Shown: positions 25,348 to 33,349 of the stretch, piece after piece
Numbering within the stretch: position 1 is the first letter of the stretch
Layout: the number at the start of each line of letters is the position of its first letter
Virus record (IMG/VR): IMGVR_UViG_3300033273_000374
Location: 126,001 to 190,000 of that record
Source of the DNA: a virus
Reading direction: 5' to 3' (one strand)
Length of the DNA stretch: 64,000 bases
The notes under the pieces: generated by a model
Databases searched by the model: none
What the model was told of the DNA's origin: nothing
What the model saw: only the letters and a program-made list of their open reading frames with translations
Position numbers and translations under genes: made by a program

Positions 25348-26303
25348 TCAAGTCCAAATCTAAACTGATCCATAAAACTGTCTAAATTTTCTCTAACCAG
25401 TGATAAATTTTTTTGGTGTCTATCCATATAATCCAGTTTCTTCACATTGTGATTTTCTAACAATTTACGATTAAGTTCTAGTGCATTTAAAATTCTTAGA
25501 CCCGGATGTGCTTCATATTGATAGCTGTGATCAATTACATCATCAAATACATCAAAACCTATACGTGTAAGCTGTTCTGGCATAGCATATCCACCGCAAA
25601 ATATAGGAAAACAACAACCGTGCAATGTCATTAAATATTTTTCTGTAATTATGCAACCTTTTTCCCAAAAGACAGGTTCAGTAATAATACTAAAAGTACT
25701 GGAACAAAACTTTTCACTAAAAATAGCATTCCACAATTGGGAATGAGGCTTTCCGTTGTCATACTCTGGTGGATTGGTAATTCCTTCAAAAGGTATAAAT
25801 TTTTTCTCTAAAAAACTATCAAATTTATATGGTGTTAAACGAGTGAATTCATCAATCATTATAAAGTGTTCGTTTTCTATTTCCCAACTTTGAGTATACT
25901 CAAAATCTATATGTCTATTTTGACTGAACCATGCGCTAACAAGAAGTCTATTTTCTCTACGCTTATTCATCATAACGAAACAATTTTTTTCGTCTGAATA
26001 TTCTGCTGCAGAGACATTTTTTAAGAAATCTTTACAGTTTTTTAATAAAATATACGGAATATATGTGTAAGGATATGGGAAATCTTTCCAATACAGGTAT
26101 TCCCACCACACATGCTCTACATTTACATTTTGTTTTTTGATAATTGACTCTATGCTATTGTAAGACTTGTCTATGTAAATACCTTCGTCGTTGTATTCAA
26201 TTTTAGCATCCTCCCACGACACCGGTGGTTGATGATCTATAACAAATACCCAGCCATCATTGCCTGGCTTGATTATACCATCTGCTGTATCAATTAAAAG
26301 CAT
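25317..26303 (-). CDS. Glycosyltransferase-like protein, paralogue family A
   Basis: The 328-residue protein shares the C-terminal signature of 13249-14337: GCIITEKYLMTLHGCCFPIF, then LTRIGFDVFDDVIDHSYQYE. The AGRPF element is replaced by HGCCFPIFCGG, so this copy is divergent. The N-terminal half contains FVMMNKRRENRLLVSAWF, resembling the core of the third copy (VCMNRHDKPHRRIAYSKL). It overlaps the end of the DnaE-like gene convergently by 31 bases. Likely a transferase of GT10-like fold; the acceptor is unknown. Confidence 0.6.
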   Translation of the reverse strand: MLLIDTADGIIKPGNDGWVFVIDHQPPVSWEDAKIEYNDEGIYIDKSYNSIESIIKKQNVNVEHVWWEYLYWKDFPYPYTYIPYILLKNCKDFLKNVSAAEYSDEKNCFVMMNKRRENRLLVSAWFSQNRHIDFEYTQSWEIENEHFIMIDEFTRLTPYKFDSFLEKKFIPFEGITNPPEYDNGKPHSQLWNAIFSEKFCSSTFSIITEPVFWEKGCIITEKYLMTLHGCCFPIFCGGYAMPEQLTRIGFDVFDDVIDHSYQYEAHPGLRILNALELNRKLLENHNVKKLDYMDRHQKNLSLVRENLDSFMDQFRFGLDQFDKYFSNL

Positions 26304-26308
26304 CTAAA

Positions 26309-27709
26309 CTAGCCACTTTGCTTCAATCCAGCCAACATATCTTTTAGTTTACTGCTCTGTACACTGGCTGTAATCTTGCCTACATCCTCATCACCTGCTT
26401 CAGCAACACCAGCATTGTCTTTTGACTTGATTTGTTCATAGATACTGCTTGATTGTTTCTTGAACTGTTGATATTCTTCATCCTCGCCCAAGTCTCTGAT
26501 GCGCAAACTTTCAACATCAAACTCTAAATCAATCTTTTGTCCAACACCACTTGAACTACGTGTTTTCATAAGTTGCAATTGATAGCGTCCACGTTCACGC
26601 ATTGCTCTACTTGTAAAGATACCAAACACATTGTCTGCAGTGTTGATCTTACTCAAGCCACCTGCAATCATGCTGTGATCAAATTCAATTTCTTCAACTG
26701 CACTACGATTCAACTGACTTGCTGTAACAAACACACAGTTTAATTCTTTGGCTAAGTTGCGCAGTTCTTCACTCACATACTTGTCTTTAACAAACAGGTC
26801 ATTGGGCGATACCTTGGCACTCACTGGCATGATCAAATCCAAATAGTCAATCAACAAAAAATCAATCTTCCAACCTAGTTTGATCTGCAGTTCTTTAAGG
26901 TATGCCCGTATGTCATTTACATTGCTCTGTGCTGGCATGTATTTGATCTGTAAACGGCCTGCTTTTTTGCCTACCATACGAACTTTCATTTCAACAGTGT
27001 CAAGATCTTTAAACACCTCCTTGGTTGACACATTGGTCATCATGCTGTCAATGCGCATTGCACTCAAGCCTTCTGAAAGTTCCAGTGTGAGATACACACC
27101 ATTTAACCCGCTAGTAGTCCAATTGACTGCTAGATTCTGCATGAACAAACTTTTGCCTGACCCTGATCCACCTGCAAATATATTGAGTTCACCCTTGTTC
27201 ATGCCGCCAAACAGTTTCCTATCCACTGCTGGCCACCCTGTTGAAATCTGTCCATTGTTGTCTTTGAGTGCCATAAGTCTGGCTCTTGGATCAGCAAAGT
27301 AGTCTGTGCCCATGTCTTTTGTGAGACTGATTTGTACAGCATCTTTGATGATCTTTTCAACAGGGTCGTATTCGCCTTTCTCAAGCAAGTCTGCACTTTT
27401 GAGAATGGCACGTTCTAGTTCTTGCCGCTTGGTGAATCCTTCAAACTCTGCAAGAAACCAGTCGTTGTGACTTTCAGTTACGTCTGGCACTGGCTTTAGT
27501 TCTACACCTGTCACAGCCTGCACCTGCTCTCTTGTGGGCAGTGTGCCATGATCCTTGCTGTGTGTGTCTATGAACTGTGCAGTGTCTCGCAAACTACGAT
27601 CAAAGTTGTCTACATTGAAAATGTTTTGCACCCGCACAAAGTTTTGTGCATCGTTAAGCATCATTTCTAAAAATAATTTTTGTAAGTCTGGTGTATATTC
27701 TTTTGTCAT
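26309..27709 (-). CDS. Replicative DNA helicase (DnaB/gp41-like)
   Basis: From MTKEYTPDLQKLF (ATG overlapping the previous stop as ATGA) the product is 466 residues. It has a helical N-terminal domain and a RecA-type C-terminal domain with Walker A GGSGSGKSLFMQNLA, Walker B IDFLLIDYLDLI and a ASQLNRSAVEEIEFDHSMIA motif typical of DnaB/gp41 helicases. It should unwind the fork with the gp61-like primase encoded about 2 kb upstream in the same run. Length matches T4 gp41. Confidence 0.9.
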   Translation of the reverse strand: MTKEYTPDLQKLFLEMMLNDAQNFVRVQNIFNVDNFDRSLRDTAQFIDTHSKDHGTLPTREQVQAVTGVELKPVPDVTESHNDWFLAEFEGFTKRQELERAILKSADLLEKGEYDPVEKIIKDAVQISLTKDMGTDYFADPRARLMALKDNNGQISTGWPAVDRKLFGGMNKGELNIFAGGSGSGKSLFMQNLAVNWTTSGLNGVYLTLELSEGLSAMRIDSMMTNVSTKEVFKDLDTVEMKVRMVGKKAGRLQIKYMPAQSNVNDIRAYLKELQIKLGWKIDFLLIDYLDLIMPVSAKVSPNDLFVKDKYVSEELRNLAKELNCVFVTASQLNRSAVEEIEFDHSMIAGGLSKINTADNVFGIFTSRAMRERGRYQLQLMKTRSSSGVGQKIDLEFDVESLRIRDLGEDEEYQQFKKQSSSIYEQIKSKDNAGVAEAGDEDVGKITASVQSSKLKDMLAGLKQSG

Positions 27710-28686
27710 TTCCAACCTAATTTATCAATACGATCTAAAATTTTTTCACTGTACATTTGATGTGTGAGTGGGCCCGGGTGCATATTGTCTGTGCCATAGT
27801 CTAAAAAGTAACTATCGTGCTCAATTCCACATTGTTCATCTATCAATAGAAAATTTGATTGTGTACATAGCACTGAACTAATTTCTACGTCTACATGTAT
27901 GCCTACTAGCAATAGTTCAACACCTAGTTTTTTGCAAAAGTTTTCAACTTGTCGTATAGCCCTCATTCCAACATGATGCCAATGACGATCTGATATCATT
28001 TTTTGTGTGATTATTCCTTTGAAATTTTTTGCTTCTGGTCGATCAAAAAAATGTATTCCTATGTGTTGTACACTATTACCTGTTATGTACCACGGAAGTC
28101 TATTGGTGTATGTTAATCCCCAAATAACTTTATCACCTTTTTGTAGATCTGCTCTCAGCAATTGATCACTTTGCCATTGTAAACTAGTTCTAGACTGTGC
28201 TAGATTTACAGTAGGAATATTTAGTTTGTTGCTAATAGATTTCCAATAAACTTCATCAAAATCTATAGCCTCTCCTGCTGTTGTGCTGCATCCTATAATC
28301 CATAGATTACTATCTTGTGACAATCTTGGTTTTATGGTGGGTGCATCTAGTGCTGGAGTTTTATCTATCTCAAATATGGTTTGCTGCAATGTTGATATTA
28401 TTTTACAGTAAACATAAGAAGTTTGTGCCATGCTGAATCTATCATCAACAGTTGCACCATCAGACCATACATCATCATTGGGAGAACAATAAATGATTTG
28501 AGTTGCTTTAAACAATAGATCAATTAATCCTTTAACACCAACATCAGCAATGCTGGTATATATAACTCCAATGTGATTGCGATCTATATTACTATATTCC
28601 ACTAGGTAAGCATTAGGGTCAATCTCGTGCGCACGGTCTGACAGATAATTTGTACTATCGCCAACTATCACTGTTAAATTATTCAT
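27706..28686 (-). CDS. SGNH-hydrolase-like protein (copy 1)
   Basis: From ATG 28686 (TAATG overlap with the radical SAM gene) the product is 326 residues. Residues about 130-145 read NLWIIGCSTTAGEAIDFDEV, a block I-like G-C-S start, then TVNLAQSRTSLQWQSDQLL (block II), KVIWGLTYTNRLPW (block III-like) and a C-terminal DNMHPGPLTHQM with the HPG..H pattern. It differs from the other five copies by an extra 130-residue N-terminal domain. SGNH proteins cut or move acyl groups; the substrate is unknown. Confidence 0.6.
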   Translation of the reverse strand: MNNLTVIVGDSTNYLSDRAHEIDPNAYLVEYSNIDRNHIGVIYTSIADVGVKGLIDLLFKATQIIYCSPNDDVWSDGATVDDRFSMAQTSYVYCKIISTLQQTIFEIDKTPALDAPTIKPRLSQDSNLWIIGCSTTAGEAIDFDEVYWKSISNKLNIPTVNLAQSRTSLQWQSDQLLRADLQKGDKVIWGLTYTNRLPWYITGNSVQHIGIHFFDRPEAKNFKGIITQKMISDRHWHHVGMRAIRQVENFCKKLGVELLLVGIHVDVEISSVLCTQSNFLLIDEQCGIEHDSYFLDYGTDNMHPGPLTHQMYSEKILDRIDKLGWK

Positions 28687-29570
28687 TAACATTTTCCACA
28701 GTTAAAAACGCAATAGTCATAACGTTCAGTTTGTATTGTACTATAGAATTCGTCAAAATACCTAATTTGTTCACTGAGTTTGGTTGTTGTTATGTTGTGT
28801 TTGCTACGATCATGCCACCATTTGCTTTTATAATAAAATTCATAATGAGTCATCATACAACAAGGACTATAAATTCCTCTTGAACTTATGTAGTGTTCAA
28901 CTCCAGTTTTGCATATTGGATCTATCTCAAAATCTTTTTGATTTTGTTTTTTATAAAGTTGTTGAACTGTGTCACGTGGACCTATGTATTTTGTAGGTCT
29001 TAATGGATCATCGTTCAACCAACGATCGCTTGGCTCTACTCTAAATTCGTCAATACCAAAACTGTTGGCAATCTTTCTGGTATGTTCTATATCATGTTCA
29101 TTGAAACTAAAAGGTATATACCTCCACATTGTTCTAGCTGGACCTGCAACACATTCTTCTATGCCAATTTTTATAGTGTTCCAGTCTGCATTTACTCGGT
29201 ACTGAGTAAAGTTTTCGGGTGTGCCATCAATACTAAATTTTACACTATCAATTGGGCGTAGCACTTGATTAAACTTTTGCCACCAATTGCGAGTCTTGTA
29301 ACTTCCGTTAGTAGTGATATGCATGCGATTGCATTTTTTTGTTAGCACATCAACTAGTTCTATAAACTTGCGATGATATATTGGATCACCTGTATTACCG
29401 CATAAATTAATATCGTCTACTGGTGTATCTATAAATGATTCTAATGCATCTATATCAATGTCGTTTATAGCAAAGTTTTTCTTTCCAAACCTGTCCATAA
29501 AAGTTGTGCGCTCGCATCTAGGACATGCAAGTGTACATCTGCTAGTGGGTTCAATGTGCAAACTAACCAA
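28686..29570 (-). CDS. Radical SAM/SPASM protein
   Basis: The 294-residue protein starts (TTG) VSLHIEPTSRCTLACPRCER with the CxxxCxxC cluster site at the N-terminus, continues as a partial barrel (DDINLCGNTGDPIYHRKFIEL, KFSIDGTPENFTQYR) and ends in a SPASM-like cysteine set (CKTGVEHY, SPCCMM, YDYCVFNCGKC). Such enzymes modify peptides or sugars or act as dehydrogenases. It lies between primase and an SGNH gene and overlaps both. No precursor peptide was identified. The start codon is uncertain. Confidence 0.8.
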   Translation of the reverse strand: MVSLHIEPTSRCTLACPRCERTTFMDRFGKKNFAINDIDIDALESFIDTPVDDINLCGNTGDPIYHRKFIELVDVLTKKCNRMHITTNGSYKTRNWWQKFNQVLRPIDSVKFSIDGTPENFTQYRVNADWNTIKIGIEECVAGPARTMWRYIPFSFNEHDIEHTRKIANSFGIDEFRVEPSDRWLNDDPLRPTKYIGPRDTVQQLYKKQNQKDFEIDPICKTGVEHYISSRGIYSPCCMMTHYEFYYKSKWWHDRSKHNITTTKLSEQIRYFDEFYSTIQTERYDYCVFNCGKC

Positions 29571-30528
29571 GGCGTTTTCTCAACAGATTAATTTTTAAAC
29601 TGTTTGATTGTTTTGCATCAAGTATGCTTTTGAGTGTAAACAGTTTACCATAACGCACAACAGCATCATTTACATCTTTAACATCGTTGTGCCATTCAGG
29701 AAAACTCACACTCCATCCATATTCTAATGCATCATCTATCAAACGTTGTCCTGCTCTATCTCTGTCCGGCACCAATATAACTTCTCTAGCCAATGTGTCA
29801 ATGATTTGTGCTTGTTGTTCACTGCACTGATTGCTCATTATGCCCACACCACCTATGCACATTGCATCCAACAGTCCTTCAGTGACCACACAAAACCTAG
29901 CATTAGACAACTGATTATCAATACCATACACATAGCCACTGTCATGGTTAGTAAAGTATTTGGGTCTACCTGTATCGTCTGTGGTCCTTGCACTGAATCC
30001 TATAACTTCGTTGTTCCAAGTGAAAGGCACAATGATGCGTTTCCACATGCCTGCAGGTTTGCTGTTGCTCCATAATAATTTATGCACAGGCAAACATCTG
30101 TCAACAGCATACTGTTGTATGTGTTTGGGCGCACGATCTAATGCTACCACTCCTTCTGGCAATGGTCGAGGTTTAAACTCTACAACAATAGCATCTTCGT
30201 CTGGTTCCAACAGTTCAACTGTGTCTTTGATACGCAGTGCTTCAATGTTTAGCATCTGTCGTGTGTTTTCGTCAATGCCCAACCATGTAAGCAGTTTGCG
30301 CAGTTTAAAACTGATGTGCCGGCCGGGCTGCCAGCCTGTTTTAAATCCACAGTTGAAACAGTGATAACTCACAGCATCACCATTCATTATCACACCGCCT
30401 CTGCCTCTACGATCTGTGCTTTCGCCATTGTGATGACAGCATACAGCATTAAACGAAATCCAACCACCACTGCTGGTTTTACGCTTGCCAGGCAACGCAT
30501 CAAATACACTTTGTTGTATACTATTCAT
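29563..30528 (-). CDS. DNA primase (gp61-like, zinc ribbon plus Toprim)
   Basis: The 321-residue protein has a zinc-binding N-terminus (AVCCHHNGE and HCFNCGFK, residues about 28-63) and a Toprim core: FCVVTEGLLDAMCIGG (acidic Glu) and VILVPDRDRAGQRLIDDA (DxD), as in T4 gp61 and DnaG. It makes RNA primers with the helicase. Its ATG lies six bases after a TATAAT box, so the message may be leaderless. It ends by overlapping the radical SAM gene. Confidence 0.88.
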   Translation of the reverse strand: MNSIQQSVFDALPGKRKTSSGGWISFNAVCCHHNGESTDRRGRGGVIMNGDAVSYHCFNCGFKTGWQPGRHISFKLRKLLTWLGIDENTRQMLNIEALRIKDTVELLEPDEDAIVVEFKPRPLPEGVVALDRAPKHIQQYAVDRCLPVHKLLWSNSKPAGMWKRIIVPFTWNNEVIGFSARTTDDTGRPKYFTNHDSGYVYGIDNQLSNARFCVVTEGLLDAMCIGGVGIMSNQCSEQQAQIIDTLAREVILVPDRDRAGQRLIDDALEYGWSVSFPEWHNDVKDVNDAVVRYGKLFTLKSILDAKQSNSLKINLLRKRLG

Positions 30529-31085
30529 GTGTTTATTATAGCATCTAACTCGTTTTTGATCAATTGAAAAATACGTTTGTGTCCTCGCCCATTTGGATGC
30601 AAGTGATCAGCAATGTACTGTTTTCTGTCCTGCATCAACACATCTACCATGTGTGGCACACAGTTGATATGCATGTGTTTGATACCTCGTAGTTCACAAG
30701 CATTAGAGACTATTTGTTTTGGGTACCAGTCATGCACATCTTCAATATAGTTGCTTAATTGGTTGTTTACATAATCTACTACACTTGCTGTTAGCAGACT
30801 GCCACGTTTCTTTTGTTGTATGTAGTTGAGATGCTCCCAACAACCTGTGTGGTTATTGTACCAACTGTTGCGATTGGGATGTGACCACCCAAACAGCACC
30901 ACATCATCTGATTGTATCTGGTGTTGCGTTTCGCAAAAATGTAGTGCTATCCATGGATTACTGGCACTGCTCTGACTGTGCTGTACAAAATCATAACCAT
31001 AATGGTCAGCGGCTATAAGCCCATAACAGGTAGTGGCTTCTTCTCCTAGGCTTACACTGCAACCATATTGATGTATAGTAGGCAT
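30525..31085 (-). CDS. SGNH-hydrolase-like protein (copy 2)
   Basis: The 186-residue protein starts IHQYGCSVSLGEEATTCYG (block I-like), has SQSSASNPWIALHF (block II), DDVVLFGWSHPNRNSWYNNH (the family W-x3-R-x-x-W motif) and ends DHLHPNGRGHKRIFQLI with the catalytic-type HPN..GH. The block I serine is in GCSVS, where other copies have GCSFTYG. It overlaps the primase by four bases. Confidence 0.68.
   Translation of the reverse strand: MPTIHQYGCSVSLGEEATTCYGLIAADHYGYDFVQHSQSSASNPWIALHFCETQHQIQSDDVVLFGWSHPNRNSWYNNHTGCWEHLNYIQQKKRGSLLTASVVDYVNNQLSNYIEDVHDWYPKQIVSNACELRGIKHMHINCVPHMVDVLMQDRKQYIADHLHPNGRGHKRIFQLIKNELDAIINT
30535..30563 (-). promoter_or_regulatory. Sigma70-like promoter of primase
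   Basis: TTGATC, 17 bases, TATAAT on the minus strand; AAACAC then the primase ATG. The -10 to ATG gap is six bases, as in the nuclease promoter, where TAACAC precedes ATG. Confidence 0.6.
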
Positions 31086-31768
31086 CAGTATCTATCCACA
31101 CAGTAACCATCATACCAGTGTTGATCCTGAATCCAGGTGTGGTTGCGTACTTTTTCCTCTGCAGCAGCAAACTCTAATCTTGTCTTATCATCAACTTCTA
31201 GTTCAGGTAAAACATAATCCAAATAGTTTATGTGCTGTTGTGGTGTTGGATGGTAGTCATCATCAAATGCTGCATTGTGCCAATCACCTTTATAGATGAT
31301 GTTGTGTACACTGGGTCTAATTGTTTGTAGTGTCTTTGCATATGTTTGTGTTGGATCATGAAACAACTGTATCTCTTGATCACTGTCAAAGATATTTAAA
31401 TCAATCATGCTTAAAAAATAATATTCACACCCAATACCTTCTAGTATAAGTTTTGCTGCGTGTATGTTAGCACAATCTCTAATAAAACTGCCATAGGTAT
31501 CTACGATTGTAGCACCAGGTGTTTGCCACGATCCATCACTATAACTGTCTTCTCTATCACGTGATGTCCACATAACAATCACAGTGTCGTCAGCTGAAAT
31601 AGTGTGCCTTGCATCACATTCTGCAATGCTCCACAGTATAAAACTATTGCCACCACCACCTTTTCCAAAGTTGTAGTATTGATCAAACTGAGGTGCTAGA
31701 GCATCTGCCCATGTGGGCCACTTGTAGCGTGTAAAACTACAACCAAATGTAAACAATCTGCCATGCAT
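31085..31768 (-). CDS. SGNH-hydrolase-like protein (copy 3)
   Basis: The 227-residue protein starts LFTFGCSFTRYKWPTWADAL (GCSFT, block I), then YNFGKGGGGNSFILWSI (block II Gly and Asn), DTVIVMWTSRDREDSYSDG (WTS..RE) and DDDYHPTPQQHINYLD (HP..H). It is the closest in layout to copies 4 to 6. A terminator and a small-gene operon lie just upstream. Confidence 0.72.
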   Translation of the reverse strand: MHGRLFTFGCSFTRYKWPTWADALAPQFDQYYNFGKGGGGNSFILWSIAECDARHTISADDTVIVMWTSRDREDSYSDGSWQTPGATIVDTYGSFIRDCANIHAAKLILEGIGCEYYFLSMIDLNIFDSDQEIQLFHDPTQTYAKTLQTIRPSVHNIIYKGDWHNAAFDDDYHPTPQQHINYLDYVLPELEVDDKTRLEFAAAEEKVRNHTWIQDQHWYDGYCVDRY

Positions 31769-31784
31769 ACATTTAATTATACCT

Positions 31785-31814
31785 AAAAAAAAGCAGGCAA
31801 ATAAAATGCCTGCT
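31785..31814 (-). terminator. Intrinsic terminator of the small-protein operon
   Basis: AGCAGGCA pairs perfectly with TGCCTGCT around a seven-base loop, followed on the minus strand by eight T. It closes the transcription unit that runs from the promoter at 32586-32614. Confidence 0.9.
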
Positions 31815-31828
31815 CATCTTTACCGACT

Positions 31829-31885
31829 TTACTTTTTTGTTTTACGAGTAAAAAACTCTACTTCTTCGTCTGTGTAAGGATACAT
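31829..31885 (-). CDS. Micro-ORF (18 aa)
   Basis: MYPYTDEEVEFFTRKTKK is read from an ATG that overlaps the stop of the 32-aa gene as TGATG, and it ends just before the operon terminator. Coupling and position support translation. Too short for a family call. Confidence 0.4.
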   Translation of the reverse strand: MYPYTDEEVEFFTRKTKK

Positions 31886-31983
31886 CACACTGTGCCTGCT
31901 ATTAACACCGGTAGCAATAGATATCCTGCTTGAATTCCAAACAGTATACTACAACCTAATGCTGCTTTAAGTACATTCATCAT
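31885..31983 (-). CDS. Small hydrophobic membrane peptide (32 aa)
   Basis: The frame MMNVLKAALGCSILFGIQAG, then YLLLPVLIAGTV, is one transmembrane helix. GGTTGGAGACACT precedes the ATG, which overlaps the upstream stop as ATGATG. It is the fourth of five small genes between one promoter and one terminator. Function unknown; a membrane-active or regulatory peptide is possible. Confidence 0.5.
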   Translation of the reverse strand: MMNVLKAALGCSILFGIQAGYLLLPVLIAGTV

Positions 31984-32108
31984 AGTGTCTCCAACCTTTT
32001 TGCTTCTGCATGGTAACCAAGACGAATAAGTTCCGCTGCTGCCTTAGCACGGCCTGCTCGTCCTAGCATTTCCCAAAATTTATTTGCACATTTTGTTACT
32101 GTTTGCAT
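31980..32108 (-). CDS. Small basic helical protein (42 aa)
   Basis: The product MQTVTKCANKFWEMLGRAGR, then AKAAAELIRLGYHAEAKRLETL, is an amphipathic basic helix pair recalling short alphaproteobacterial DUF1127-type proteins. AGGTGGA precedes the ATG and its stop overlaps the next start. The family comparison is tentative. Confidence 0.5.
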   Translation of the reverse strand: MQTVTKCANKFWEMLGRAGRAKAAAELIRLGYHAEAKRLETL

Positions 32109-32109
32109 T

Positions 32110-32244
32110 TTATATCCACCTTTTTGTATCATATGAATAACGCTTCATAATTTCTTCTACGTCATATGTGTTTTTTGCATATTGTAGTTCTTTTTCCATT
32201 GGAGTCATTGTTATTTTTTTCCAAAGTTTTTTAATGTTACACAT
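32110..32244 (-). CDS. Small protein, DUF3563-like (44 aa)
   Basis: Starting MCNIKKLWKKITMTPMEKEL, the protein ends with a helix YAKNTYDVEEIMKRYSYDT. A basic short N-terminus plus E-x-x-L-x-x-A-x-(D)-x-x-(E)-x-x-(M)-x-R recalls the bacterial DUF3563 group. GCAGGAG lies upstream. A longer frame to 32316 would run into the upstream gene and is not preferred. Confidence 0.5.
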   Translation of the reverse strand: MCNIKKLWKKITMTPMEKELQYAKNTYDVEEIMKRYSYDTKRWI

Positions 32245-32407
32245 TATAATCAACTCCTGCAACCAGTGGGTGTTTGTCCAAGATTTCACTGTATGCTTGT
32301 TGCCATTGATCGCCATATTCTATGCGATACCAGTCTTCAACATGTTTGCTACGGTCTGGTTGTGATCCAAAAACCGTCTGTAGATCATCAAACAACTTTG
32401 CAGTCAT
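32237..32407 (-). CDS. Small hypothetical protein (56 aa), first gene after structured leader
   Basis: From ATG 32407 with AGGAGAACAAAA upstream, the product starts MTAKLFDDLQTVFGSQPDRS and has a Trp-rich helical body (HVEDWYRIEYGDQWQQAYSE). The frame is open to 32614 but the extension runs through the structured RNA and is not credible as protein. It heads the small-gene operon. Confidence 0.55.
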   Translation of the reverse strand: MTAKLFDDLQTVFGSQPDRSKHVEDWYRIEYGDQWQQAYSEILDKHPLVAGVDYNV

Positions 32408-32429
32408 TTTTGTTCTCCTATTAGTTTTT

Positions 32430-32582
32430 AGATGCTTGAGGAAAGCAATACCGCGGTCTCTTCCGCCGTCTCCACGATGCCTGTTTGCAGCACCACTTGT
32501 AAGGCATGGGATATGCCCTGGTCTTTCCCAGTGCCACTCATTTTTTCTGAGCTGAGGTCGCTCTGTGCAATGCACAATGTTA
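32430..32582 (-). ncRNA. Candidate structured leader RNA or small RNA
   Basis: This stretch is visibly richer in G and C than its surroundings and packs short hairpins end to end on the minus strand: 32564-32576 (TGTGC/GCACA), 32549-32563 (GAGC/GCTC), 32518-32531 (CTGG/CCAG), 32503-32517 (GGCAT/ATGCC), 32467-32476 (CGT/ACG), 32453-32466 (GCGG/CCGC) and 32434-32446 (GCTT/AAGC). The last loop contains TCCT, able to pair with AGGA of the following ribosome-binding site. A promoter lies directly upstream. No known riboswitch class was recognised. It may be a cis regulator or a free small RNA. Confidence 0.6.
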
Positions 32583-32585
32583 TTT

Positions 32586-32614
32586 ATAATACAATAAGTA
32601 GAAATTGTTGTCAA
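32586..32614 (-). promoter_or_regulatory. Overlapping sigma70 and late-type promoter of structured RNA
   Basis: TTGACA, 17 bases, TATTAT on the minus strand. The sequence around and after the -10 also gives a perfect TATAAATA at 32581-32588, so the unit could be read both early by host polymerase and late. Confidence 0.65.
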
Positions 32615-32644
32615 TGATTAGATGTGCGTTAAAATAACGCAATG

Positions 32645-33349
32645 CTAAGCCAGTATCTTAGCGTCAATGTAAGGTATCATCTGTTCAACAAACAATTCAT
32701 GTCCACGTTCATTTGGGTGTTCGCCTCCGGCAAACACACTATCTCCATGTTGTGATCTTAACCAGTCGTGCATGTTGTTGTTACCCATAAATGTGTTATC
32801 AAATTTTGGATATACAACAGGGCTTAGGTCACCTTCATAACCTTTTGTTGGAGGAAGTGCATTGAATTGTACATAACGTGCACCATACTGTTTTAACAAT
32901 GCATTGGTGCTCATGCGAAGTGTAACGTCCCATTGCCTCTGATGTCCCAAACTGTGTTTGATCCATTCAACCACACTGTTTCTAAAACAAGCATCACCAG
33001 GATGTGGATTGTCATTGAATCTTACAAAGCCTGAATGAACCCAACGGTCTTCGTCATCATGATACCAACTCATTCTATCTATGCTGGTCCATGCAACTGC
33101 TATAAACAAATCTTCTCGTGGTGTAGGATTTTGTTGTATGTATTCGCATACAGTTTGCCATATGTATGTGTTACTACCACTGGGCTGGCCTCTGTTGTCA
33201 TAGGTTGCACCATAGTGCTGCGCCAGACGTCCAAGCCACACATGCTGTTCTCTGTAACTAATATTTTCGTGATGTTGATCCCAAGTTGCGTTGGGTGCAA
33301 CAAGTTCGCTGCCGTAGGTAAAACTGCAGCCTATACCTATTATGTGCAT
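32645..33349 (-). CDS. SGNH-hydrolase-like protein (copy 4)
   Basis: The 234-residue protein starts HIIGIGCSFTYGSELVAPNA (GCSFTYG block I), then NRGQPSGSNTYIWQTV (block II with Gly and Asn), DLFIAVAWTSIDRMSWYHDD (WTS..R) and FAGGEHPNERGHELFVEQMI (HP..GH). These give the Ser, Gly, Asn and His expected of SGNH enzymes. It overlaps the structural gene upstream by TAATG. No signal peptide. Confidence 0.75.
   Translation of the reverse strand: MHIIGIGCSFTYGSELVAPNATWDQHHENISYREQHVWLGRLAQHYGATYDNRGQPSGSNTYIWQTVCEYIQQNPTPREDLFIAVAWTSIDRMSWYHDDEDRWVHSGFVRFNDNPHPGDACFRNSVVEWIKHSLGHQRQWDVTLRMSTNALLKQYGARYVQFNALPPTKGYEGDLSPVVYPKFDNTFMGNNNMHDWLRSQHGDSVFAGGEHPNERGHELFVEQMIPYIDAKILA

Noticed and set aside
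32408-32446. preQ1-type riboswitch suggested by AAAAACTAA before the ribosome-binding site
   Set aside because: The required upstream stem and loop sequence of preQ1-I are not present, and no queuosine gene is in the window.
32430-32582. tRNA, RNase P or tmRNA
   Set aside because: No cloverleaf, no GTTCGA-type arm and none of the other conserved RNase P or tmRNA blocks; GAGGAAAG alone on the plus strand is not enough.
32408-32614. N-terminal extension of the 56-aa protein
   Set aside because: It would start inside the promoter and translate the hairpin-rich RNA; a good AGGAG and ATG exist at 32407.
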